A stretch of DNA of 64,000 nt from Sipunculus nudus. Taxonomy: Eukaryota > Annelida > Sipuncula > Golfingiida > Sipunculidae. The position numbers were made by a program, and so were the translations under genes. Under the pieces are notes generated by a model. The model ran no database searches and was not told the origin of the DNA. It saw only the letters and a list, made by a program, of their open reading frames with translations. Where the stretch lies: positions 29,044,956 through 29,108,955 of the forward strand of contig CM049318.1 in assembly GCA_026874595.1 (NCBI GenBank), written 5' to 3'. Positions 35,398 to 45,215 of the stretch are shown one piece after another. Every line of letters starts with the position of its first letter. The stretch's first letter is position 1.

Positions 35398-36830
35398 ATG
35401 GACATTGGATACTTAGTCCATGGTATAGGGCCAGATATACTTGGTAACAAGTTTATCCGGTATCGACTTGTCAAGAAGATATACCCAGATATCTGCTTTG
35501 ACACCATTGCGACAACCAGAAACAAGTTGTATATACATTACAACAGCTACGGGACCCCGGCTCATGAACTTGAACACCTGGAAGTCCATACCAGAGTTTA
35601 AGGACATCACAGAGATTACAACTTTTCAACACAAGCCAAGGCGCCGTATTGGAAAACCAAACAGAAAACCTACAGAGTACCCAGTCGTAATGAAAGGAGT
35701 AGCAGTCAACATTACAGAAACTGACCTTCTACATATGCTAAAAGAAGAAAACAACAACCCAGTGACAGTAATAAGACTGAAAAACCGCAAAGGAGAACCC
35801 ATTATGCGAGTCAAAGTGATCTACAGTACCCAAGAACAAGCCACCACAGCGCTTAACTCCGGTATCTTCATTGGACCGGAACGGTTTACAATAGAACCTT
35901 ATTCAGCGGTCGAGATTCCCTTCTGCGGCCGTTGTCTTGGCTGGGGTCATCACGGACGCTCGTGCACAAACAATGCCAAGTGTTACAGGTGTGGAACAAC
36001 AAACCATTCAACAAAACAGTGTACCGAAAACAATCTCACGTGTGGAAATTGTTCAGGGAATCACTCTACAGCGTATAAAGGTTGCCAGGCCTACAAAGAT
36101 TACAAGACAACAGTTGCCATGCAGCAAGTGACATTGCCAGGGAGCCGACCTACTTCGCCTATGGAAACCGAGCACCGAGTTACGACCACCTACCTGACAA
36201 GGACACCACCAAAACCAAAAACTGCTGAGATGGAAGTCCAGACTTCAACCTACGCAAGCAAATGAAATCTACACAAACCATGAGAAAAACAACCATTCAG
36301 AAAAAGACAACAGAAACCCACCACCAGAACAAAGACGAAGAAAACTACGGTCACACAAACTGAGCCGATTAAGAAGAAAAACAACAAAGACAACAGCTAC
36401 ACAAACAGAGATTGTTAAGATCTCAACAACAACACAAACAGCCAAGTTACCTCCATACTTAGAAGATCAAGATCAGACAGCCGCCGCTAGATGTCGCCCC
36501 ACAACTACTTTCACCCAAGTCACTGAAAATGGAACCACAACGTATAGAACCAGTGAAGATCAAAATCTCACCAAAGAACAAATAGCAAAACAAACATATG
36601 AGGATATAATAGCTAAACATCCAGAAGCGCAGGACTTTTTAAGTCAGGAATGTATGACACAACTAGTTGAAGTAGCACTGGGGGAACAAAACCGAGAAAA
36701 TCAAGAATACCAAGATCAAGCAAGAAGCTTACCCTGTCAACCCATGGAGACCGAGCCAAGTACGACAACACGGCAAAAACAACCAAAGAAAAGAGCAACA
36801 ACCGGCAAGAGTCAACCCAAAACCAAGTAA
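35398..36830 (+). pseudogene. ORF1/Gag-like zinc-knuckle protein, unit 2, frameshifted
   Basis: The reading starts at ATG 35398 (MDIGYLVHGIGPDIL), switches frame near 35560-35580, and continues to 36265 through knuckles CGRCLGWGHHGRSC, CYRCGTTNHSTKQC and CGNCSGNHSTAYKGC. It then switches again near 36258 to run on to a stop at 36828-36830. All three knuckles keep their Cys/His residues, unlike unit 1. Two frame changes make it a probable pseudogene, unless they are assembly errors. The protein has diverged strongly from units 1 and 3 but keeps the same domain order. Confidence 0.7.
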
Positions 36831-37263
36831 GCTCCAGAACAGTCATCACATCAACTACCAAAGAGAAAGAAGACGACTACCTTCAAGAAGTTCAACCCTC
36901 ACGACTACTAAAGCGAAAACTACAGTGAAATCCCGAGAAAGAAAAAAGAAAACAAAACAGCAGTCAACGGTGGCAACATAACTTCCTGTCGGCTCCTGGA
37001 ACGGAGAACATCATCAACATCATCATTTCATCACATGCTTAAGGAGCCCACAGCACGGAGTCCTGACTCCTATACGCTGGAGGTGCTCGAGGAGCGAACT
37101 TCATTTGCCCCTTGTCAACCTGAAACACCAGTGCAGCTACGATCCCCCTAGGTCTGCAGTTTACAGAATTCACACAGAACGTCTTCGTCATCAGCTCCTG
37201 CGGCAGAATGAACTTAAAACACCCTGAAGAACATCGCGGGTTCCCCAGATTTATCTGGAGCGT

Positions 37264-37380
37264 CTAAAGAGACAGCCAGGACGAAGGTCACTGACCTTCT
37301 CAACTGTGCTCGTCTAAAGACGTAAACACTAGATCTGATCTGATCTGAAGGCATTAGGTCCAGTCGTGAGTTAGCAGCCG
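37264..37380 (+). ncRNA. Structured 5' module, copy B
   Basis: Begins ctaaagagac. The inner hairpin at 37283-37299 is gaaggtc, loop act, gaccttc. An outer agac/gtct pair and the terminal cagtcgtgag block match copy C. Confidence 0.6.
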
Positions 37381-37421
37381 TACACACCACACGTGTTCAC
37401 TAGCGTTATCACAACTTCACT

Positions 37422-38671
37422 ATGCCTTCCCTAGAGGACGGATACATCGTTAAGGGGATACCCGCTGGTATCCTCGACAACTCTGTACATCTGTACAGGA
37501 ATCTCAAAACAGCCTTCCCAGACATTTCACTGGATACAGCCATCCGCATCAGAGACTGTCTGTATGTCCATCCGACTAAGGCGATAGATGGAAATAGACT
37601 AAAAGACGTCCGAGAATGGAAACGGCACCCACCATTCAGAGCTGTCACCAAGGTCAGCATAGTCAAACACAAGCGTCCACGGAGACTTCCGAGGAAGCCC
37701 AAACAACCCACAGAATATCTAGTCGTCGTTAAAGGAGTGACGCCCTCAACAGATACTGACGAGCTACACAAGCTACTACTAGAAGCCAAGGTACCGGCCA
37801 AGACAGTTGTCCGACTTAAGAGTGCTACCTCCAAGGAAGCAATTCACAAGGTCAAGGTCATCTTCAGTGACAGTACCGCAGCCGACGCAGCCAAAAAAGA
37901 TGGTCTACGCACAGGCTACAAACTGCATAGAGTGGAAGAATTTAAAGAAGTAAATCACCCATTTTGTGGGAGATGTCTACATTGGGGCCATTACAGCAGA
38001 GAATGTCATAACCCAAAGAGATGCTACAGATGTGGCAGTGCCCAGCACAGAACTAACAAGTGTAACAAAACTACCCGAACCTGCGGTATCTGCAACGGAG
38101 AACATGCGACATCATACAAGGGATGCCCGGCTTACAAGTCGTTCCGGAACAAGACCAGAGCCACACCAGCATCCACTACATCGCTAGAGACCCATACACC
38201 AATGTATACAAGTCAGCCCAAGTCACCGACCATAAAACAGACATCCCAAGAGTCAACACAGACGGAAAAGCCGGTGGAGATCAAGCAAACCCAAGTTAAA
38301 GAAACAGCAACAAATACTGAGAACTACAACCACACACAGCTAATGTACATCCTTACATGCAGTATCCTACAGTATACATGGGCAAACGAACACGCCGATT
38401 CACTCCAAGACGCACTGATGATAACAGCTGGCAAGATACTAGGCCTTCATGAAACAGAAGAAGATTATTAAAACAACACAGAAGTACTCCAGGAACCTCT
38501 AGTAAATACCTGGACCAAGCTGAACAAGACACAATAGATTACGACAAGCTTAGAGAAGCATGGAAAAACTTCCAATCAGCTATCGACAAAATAGAAGAAA
38601 AGCAATTTGCCGCCAACAAAAACCAAGAAGATCAAGCCAATAGCGATTCCAGCACATGTGAACCAGAATAA
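37422..38671 (+). pseudogene. ORF1/Gag-like zinc-knuckle protein, unit 3, shifted near its end
   Basis: An open frame of 349 residues from ATG 37422 to a stop at 38471 keeps the whole conserved core. This includes the N-terminal block, an RRM-like segment (VVVKGVTPSTDTDEL), and knuckles CGRCLHWGHYSREC, CYRCGSAQHRTNKC and CGICNGEHATSYKGC. The following 200 bp continues in another frame with a helical, charged reading ending EPE at 38671. That reading corresponds to the C-terminal helix of unit 1, so the last part is frameshifted here. It could still yield a nearly complete RNA-binding protein. Confidence 0.72.
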
Positions 38672-38963
38672 AAGTCAATTCACGACCAAAGCAGCAACAA
38701 CAAAAGACAACTCCGAGGAAGAATGTAAAACGGTATAGAGGTCCACCCAGGCGAGACCGAAAAGAAACAGAGCTACAATAGACACAAGTATCATCAGCTG
38801 CAGCTGGGATCCCCCTAGGTAGAGACATCAAAACCGAAGAGAAACCAACTACAGCTACAATCCCCCTAGGTCGACACCTGAATGCCAGGCATCATAACAA
38901 CATAGAAGTCACACGAACATAACTTTATTTAAGCGGACTTTTCGATCAAACTTCAAAATTCGT

Positions 38964-39055
38964 CTAAAGAGACTGTCGGGGCGATGGACACAGTCCATTC
39001 CAACCACACATGTCTGATGACGTTAAATACGAGCTTTAGCTTAGTTTAGCTTAAG
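38964..39055 (+). ncRNA. Structured 5' module, copy D (no ORF follows)
   Basis: Begins ctaaagagac. The inner hairpin at 38983-38999 is gatggac, loop aca, gtccatt. The outer agac/gtct pair and tgatgac are kept. It is followed by a 3' tail module (39056-39400) instead of an ORF. Confidence 0.6.
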
Positions 39056-39400
39056 GCATTAGGTCGGGGCCGCGACCCGCATTCAATGACCCATGACCCC
39101 CAATACAGCCCATCCCTCGACATAAACCAATAACTAAACAGTGGCCCGTACAGTTTTTAGGAACAAAATAAACATACTTGTAATATAAAATAAGATCTCA
39201 AAATTAGCAGTACCCACAAAACTATATCCAGACTCCAACTTAACGAAATTACGTCGAAAAATAATAAAAATCATAAGAAATATTAGGCCTAGAAAACCAG
39301 CAAAAACACCCCGACCATCAATCAAACATCGGATCCCAGCTGCATAGGAGCACAGTACCTGTACTCCGCTGCAGCTGGCATCCCCTAATTAGCATATCCG
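39056..39400 (+). repeat. 3' tail module, second copy
   Basis: Closely similar to about 32893-33270, from aggtcggggccgcgacc through acatcggatc to gcagctggcatcccc (39371-39385). Together the two copies bracket the three ORF1-only units. Confidence 0.7.
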
Positions 39401-39729
39401 ACCCTCCCACCGGCCAAACTGACCCCCAAAACAATATAACAATAAAAATAAACCACAAATCACCCATTTCCTGATAAACGCAAATAAATTCACCTTAAAA
39501 GAACAAATAAAGCACACGCCCCCAACATCACAGAGGACAAAATCCATACACGAATAAATAATATAATAAACAGGAAGGAATTCACACAAATCAGATTCCA
39601 CTCCACTCGGCCCCCCCCCCCTAATCAAACACAAAATTAGAGGTCAAATAAAAGAGCGCAAATCGCTCCCGCCCGAAACCCATCACTCATCACTCTACTA
39701 AAATAAAGCCTTCCCAAGCACCATAAAAA
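39401..39729. other. A/C-rich non-coding stretch
   Basis: Nothing recognisable apart from a short poly-C run near 39610-39621. Minus-strand open frames here arise from base composition. Confidence 0.4.
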
Positions 39730-40925
39730 CAACAAAACAACATCCTTATATCAAACAACACTTTATTAAAAACAATACAACACAAATCGAAGACAAAGTG
39801 TTCAAACCCTGACACTATTATTGTCTAAGATTTATATAAAACACCCACACACAAACACCCTTAATAAAATACATACAAAACATAACCAGATACGGGATGA
39901 GTAACTCGCAGGCTCGGTCGGGTCGCGAGCTACCTTTCCACAAAATAACTAATAAATAAAATTGATTAAAAATAAAACAAAACCACAAGAAATTAAAACA
40001 ACAACACTCGAAACACAAAACTAGTTTATTTAAAAGCCATAAACAACATAAATCGAAGACAAAGTGTCCAGACCTGGGCACTATTATTGTCTGAGATTTT
40101 TTAAAAATATAATCATCTTTAATTAAAATACACATAAAACACAATTAGACACGGGATGAGTAACTGGCTGGCTCGGACGGGTCGTGAGCTACCTTCCCAC
40201 AAATATCTAAATCAACAAAATAAAACAAAAAAAAACCACAAGAAAATAAAATAATATCACTCAAAACATACACAATAAGTTTATTTAAAACCAAAAACAG
40301 CATAAATCAAAGACAAAGTGCCCAAACCGGGACACTATTATTGTCTGAGATTTATTTAAAATACTGAGACATTAACGTCTTTAAGACCAAAATACACACA
40401 GTACAATACTAAAATACGGGATGAGTAACTTGCAGGCTCGGTCGGGTCGCGAGTTACCTTCCCACAAATATCCAATAAAATAAAAACAAACCATATACTA
40501 AACAATTCAATAGTTTATTAAAATCCAAAACAACATTAATCGAAGACAAAGTGCCCAAACCTGGACACTATTATTGTCTGAGATTTATTCATCCTTAATT
40601 AAAATACATACTAAACACAATCAGACACGGGATGAGTAACCCGCAGGCTCGGTCGGGTCGCGAGCTACCTTCCCACAAATATATAATAAACAAAATAAAA
40701 ACAGAAAACTACAAGGAATATAAAACAACAATACTCAAAAGTATATAATTGTTTATTAAACCCACAACAACATAAATCGAAGACAAAGTGCCCAAACCGG
40801 GACACTATTATTGCCCAAGATTTATAAAAATAACGCCCACATACAAACATCTTCAATTTAAAACACAACTAAATACGGGATGAGTAACCTGCAGGCCGGT
40901 CGGATCGCGAGTCACCTTCCCACCA
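39730..40925 (+). repeat. Five-copy tandem array, period about 233-266 bp
   Basis: The anchor block atcgaagacaaagtg occurs at 39786, 40052, 40306 (one change), 40539 and 40776. Each is followed by cactattattgtctgagat and, about 100 bp later, by acgggatgagtaac and a ctcggtcgggtcgcgag block. The last part can fold as gtaactcgc...gcgagctac, and copy 3 has a compensating change (agttac). Copies differ by substitutions and indels. Minus-strand open frames over the array are by-products. Confidence 0.85.
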
Positions 40926-41472
40926 ACATTTAAAACATATAAGACAAACATACAAAACAAACATACAAACTCTGAGAAATATATATCCACCGACAGAACA
41001 CCACACCACTAACCAATACTAATACACCCTCAATTAGAATAGAACCATACTAAAACCATGCATGTATATAAAATGCACTATACCGTTTTATACACCATCA
41101 ACCTTTAACAAAAAAAAAAAAAAAAAAACCGCACAATTCATGTAAATACACCACTTCACTCATCGCTTTACATGCACACAAACCCACGTTTTCACGATTT
41201 TTACCGGTTTTTCACCCTTTTATTTTTGTATTTTTCACAATATCGACGCAATATCTGGTTATCCGACGCTCATATATAAGATATAATTATAGATTTTATT
41301 AGTAATTACAGCTTTTTCCGGCAAGACCAGTGGCATGGAAACTGAAGCCGGCCACTAGCAAGTGGATGGAAATTGATGCCGCCACTAGCCTCAACTATCC
41401 CCGCCCCCTTTCTCTCAGTCTGCACTTATATAAAAATACTTCTTAAAAGTATTTCCTATAAAAGTACATGAT
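40926..41472. other. Non-coding, with an A-run and short repeats
   Basis: A 19-A run near 41110-41128 may be a retroelement poly(A) tail. At 41330-41390 the words ggcatggaaactgaagccggccactagc and a close variant occur as a short direct repeat. Confidence 0.4.
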
Positions 41473-41640
41473 CATAAATATTTCTCAAAAATATTTATGT
41501 GATACTTAATATAAAAGTACAAACTGAGAGCCCCACAGGCCAGCTAGATTTCTAACTATAAAGATATTTCCTATAGATATCTCCTTTTGGCCAATATAAG
41601 GGTAAATGATCATGAGGTATTTTCTTAAAAAATCTCATGT
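41473..41640 (+). repeat. Pair of related hairpins with different stems
   Basis: Hairpin 1: perfect 11-bp arms 41473-41483 and 41489-41499 with loop ctcaa. Hairpin 2: arms 41611-41623 and 41628-41640 around ctta, with one mismatch and one G-T pair. Both are followed by tgtgatactta and preceded by atgatcat-like words, so they are diverged copies that kept pairing. Confidence 0.6.
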
Positions 41641-41892
41641 GATACTTATAAAATTATAAAGAAATCTGCGCCCCCCCCCCCCCCCACCACAGACAACTAA
41701 CCCTGACAACCACCACCGACAGCATCCGACACCGACGCGCAAGTCCAGCGGCATCCCTCAAACACCACCAGCGGAATTTAGAGGGCACCCAGACGAGCGC
41801 ACATCCCATCCGCCCACTGACAGCAACTACCAAGACGACTACCCAGACCTACACCGGGACAGCTCCAGACAGACCAGACAAGACCCCCCAAC

Positions 41893-41934
41893 AGTCCTTT
41901 TTAGGACTACCCCCCAACAGTCCTATTTAGGACT
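41893..41934 (+). repeat. Two copies of AGTCC(T/A)TTTAGGACT hairpin word
   Basis: AGTCCTTTTTAGGACT (41893-41908) and AGTCCTATTTAGGACT (41919-41934). The same 16-mer as the first is at 27720-27735 in the LINE leader, which links the two ends of the retroelement block. Confidence 0.7.
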
Positions 41935-44900
41935 AATCAATCACAAACCGAACTGGCAGCGGACAGGCAGACAACTTTAGTTCCGCTGCCAGCCACAAGA
42001 CTTCAAGACCCAAGACCAAGCCTCAAGACCAAGCCAAGACTGGTAGCCCTGGGACAAACCAAGAGAAGACAAGACCACCCCGACAGCCGGAACCCAAGTC
42101 AAGACAAGCAAGACAAGGCACAGCACAAGTCAAGAATCCCTGACAGTGGGTAAACAGACAACTTTAGGCCCACTGCTCGGGGACCAGCTGAAGACCAAGC
42201 CAAGACAGCCTGCCCGATCCAAGTCACAGGAAGTCCGGCTCTTCACGGTGGGAGTTGATCTGTCGGCGGTCTGGGTTTCCCTGCTCGTGTTCGGGCCTCT
42301 CTGTTGTTGTGCGCATTCTGCTCGGGGATGTCGCTCGCGATCGGGTTCTTGGGGCTGCGGCTTTGCTGCTGATATCCGTGCGGTGATTGGCCCGCTCGGG
42401 GCTTTGTAGGTGTGGATGATGTAGCTTTCTCGGTCACCGGTGCGGGTGCACGCTGGTGGCTCTTCGCGGCTTCTTGGCTTGGCTTGTGTGGCAACTTTCG
42501 GCATCAAAATTATAGTCTAAAGCAGGCCCGTAGGCTGGGGGGTTCGGTGGGTTCGGACGAACCCCCCCGCTGAGCATCTAAGTTCCACCTGACGAATACA
42601 GATATGCCATAATCTGGGAAAATTTAACCCTTCTGTCGGGTTCCATGCATGTTCTGTCAGGGAAAGACTATATTTCTGTATAAATATTGTTTATAGCGGC
42701 CTCCTTTCTTTAGCTCTGTCAGGGATGTAGATTGCAAGTAGGCCCTACAGTTCAAAATGTTTAATTTCACCTCTGAAGCAAGCTCTAAATAACCCGTTCA
42801 CTGCTTGCTTCTGATTATAGTTCGGCATTGGATGTTTGTTGCCATGTGACGGGGATAAAGAGAAAATGGTTGATTTTCCCCTCTCGTGCAAAGAGGACAG
42901 TAGCACCCTCTTGTTTCCGGGCCAACGGATCTAAGGCCACTTTGTCAGTTGATCACAGGAGACATACGTACCAAGGGACCAAACCAAGCTTGCATGATTC
43001 CTTAAGAATAATAAATAAAGGGGGAAAAAACAAACAAAAGTTTAAATATATCATATAGAGATTAATAAATGAGCTTATGGAACATTTCGATTTGTTGGTG
43101 AAGTAAAATAAAAGGAGGGCCTTGCATATTGCTTTGTTAGTTCAGAATACTATATGGCGATGATCCATTTTCTATAGCTTCTCCTGTCAGCAGTTTTTCT
43201 TCCCGCTAGATTAGCATGTTTTTACATCTTTACCTTCGGATTTGAAATTTTACAGTAGTATGATGTACAGAAGTTCTACCAAACCGGAAACTAGGTAACT
43301 GTGCTTTGTTCCTTTGAAAAATAAAACTAAACTAGTATATGCATTCAAAACCTATTTTAACAATTCAAGACTTCCTTATATAAAAAAAAATGTTTAGCTT
43401 GCATCGTTCTGAGACACAGAACTTTTCATTATATGTCCGATTTATATGAGGAAAATTGAGTGAGTACTGAGTAATTAGAAAATTTTATGGACTGGATTAT
43501 GTGTTTGGTCGAAAATCTTTATGCTCAATGAATATATGTTAACCGCTTAAGCTGGAGCTCAGTTCATCCAGAAAATAACTTCAGTTAATTTAGATATAAG
43601 TATACATCAGAAATCAGGTCAGAAATTCAATGTATTTATAAAGTAATCAACAAAGGTAAAATCACTACAATGAATTTTATCATATACTTTGACCATCGCA
43701 TATTGTTTTCTTGTAAGCACTGTTGATTTAATTTTCAAATACCGTGAATACATGGATTTAAGCTATTGATTTTGAAATTCTAAGACAGTTACCCCCTCCC
43801 CTCCCCCCCCCCGAAAAAAAAATGGTCAGGTATTTGAGTTTGCAGGGGGGATAATACTATATAATTTATGAGTAATCCAGAGCAGGGAACACGCCACCTC
43901 CACTGCATGTGTACTGGAGGGCAAGCTGGCGATTTGCTATATAGATACATGCCGAAGTGGAGCACACAGCAAGTAGGGACAAAGGAATGACATAATCATC
44001 ATATAATATGTTTAGTAATAATATGGATTTCACTCATTCAGGCTCTTTTAGTTACTGTTATCATTTATTTTGTCAGCTTTAAGGCTATACACCCCCTAAA
44101 TAGTTTAGTCAACACATTTCATTTATCATACAGTACAAATGCATGTATAAACCTAATTAGTTTGTTTTTATTCGGAACCTGCAGAAGTGCTCCGGGATCT
44201 TAATTGATCCCTTAAAGTTCGAGCTCCTGCCCAGTTCTGTCTTATATACTGCTTCATTTGTCAAAGAATTTCAAAATAATTCTAAATGCCTTGCCTGTTG
44301 CATGGTCATTTTTAATTAATGCAAATTTCAAGTATAGCTAGAAACAACAAACAGTATCCTGTTTGACACTAAACATCACCAGGTTTCTTTCCAAGAATGT
44401 TAATTTACAAGTTATCTGCATTGAATGTATATCAATTTCTAGCAACCTCGTTTAACTATCAGTTAACGTGATAATCACTCGAATGGATAGCTATACCGGA
44501 GAATATCAAATGACTGTGATGTGAGTTTGACAAGGAATATGACTGTTTCCTTTTTCAAACTGAAATGGATGTCAATGCACTTTTTTTGCAACTGAAATGC
44601 CCCTGTTTAGTGTACACGTATATATAGCCGAACCCACTTTATGACCATACCTGTGCTGTAGCAGACGCTTGCAAAACGCTTTGGATGGGACGTTCTGATC
44701 GAGTACACAAGGCGAGATAAAGGACAATTCGCAAAAAAAATGTATGCTTATTTTTATTGTTTTCATTCAGTTAAAAGAAACATCTGGTTGATATATATAT
44801 ATGTGTGTGTGTACATTTTGGCTTGACTGCTGCTCTCACGAAACGTACAGATCTGTCACACAAACTCATGAAGTCAAACTAACCGTACATTAATTATTTA

Positions 44901-44946
44901 TTTATAAACGCTCCCATATGGTAGAGCACTATCACCGCGATGTATT
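41935..44946. other. Retroelement leader remnant, then ordinary non-coding DNA
   Basis: Sequence 41935-42510 is C/A- then G/C-rich with repeated words (agacaactttag twice). A 125-codon minus-strand frame (42130-42507) has no recognisable protein motif. From about 42530 a 'gttcggtgggttcgg / gaaccccccc' patch resembles a dispersed repeat end. Beyond that the sequence is AT-rich without genes. Confidence 0.4.
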
Positions 44947-44970
44947 GAATTCCTGTTATGTAAACAATAC

Positions 44971-45038
<68 letters not shown>

Positions 45039-45062
45039 GTATTGTTTACATAACAGGAATTC
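44947..45062. repeat. 116-bp perfect palindrome around (TA)n
   Basis: Unique arms of about 30 bp (gaattcctgttatgtaaaca, then atacaaat) flank a (TA)n core and mirror exactly on the other side. The whole can form a cruciform or long hairpin. Confidence 0.9.
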
Positions 45063-45112
45063 ACCATCAGTGAAAACGAACCCTCCCACTCGGCAGTCAG
45101 CCTACGGGCCTG

Positions 45113-45215
45113 CTAAAGAGACAGGCCGGGGCGGTGGTCCCAGACCACCTCAACCGTGTCTGTCTAGTGACTCAAAATACTAGATCTAGTCTAGTCTAGT
45201 GCTCAGCCGTGAACT
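45113..45215 (+). ncRNA. Structured 5' module, copy A (orphan)
   Basis: Begins ctaaagagac. The inner hairpin at 45133-45149 is ggtggtc, loop cca, gaccacc. An outer agaca/tgtct pair and a ctagatctagtctag run follow, ending at ccgtgaac. A short ATG frame at 45238 stops after 11 codons, so no ORF1 is attached here. It lies 50 bp after the palindrome. Confidence 0.6.

Larger units (their letters stand above)
35215..37255 (+). mobile_element. ORF1-only unit 2
   Basis: Structured module C (35224-35328), then the ORF1 remnant (35398-36830), then a 3' segment with a gcagct module at 37132-37150. Unit length is about 2.0 kb. Confidence 0.65.
37256..38955 (+). mobile_element. ORF1-only unit 3
   Basis: Structured module B (37264-37380), ORF1 from 37422, and two 3' gcagct/acagct modules at 38800-38816 and 38850-38871. 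It is followed by another structured module (D) with no ORF. Confidence 0.65.

Noticed and set aside
39818-40868. Minus-strand frames across the tandem array sharing a GHFVFDLCC-like stretch
   Set aside because: The shared peptide is the by-product of the tandem DNA repeat; the frames are short and do not extend through the units.
42130-42507. 125-codon minus-strand frame
   Set aside because: Low-complexity, charged and proline-rich, with no motif or splice support; it overlaps other chance frames.
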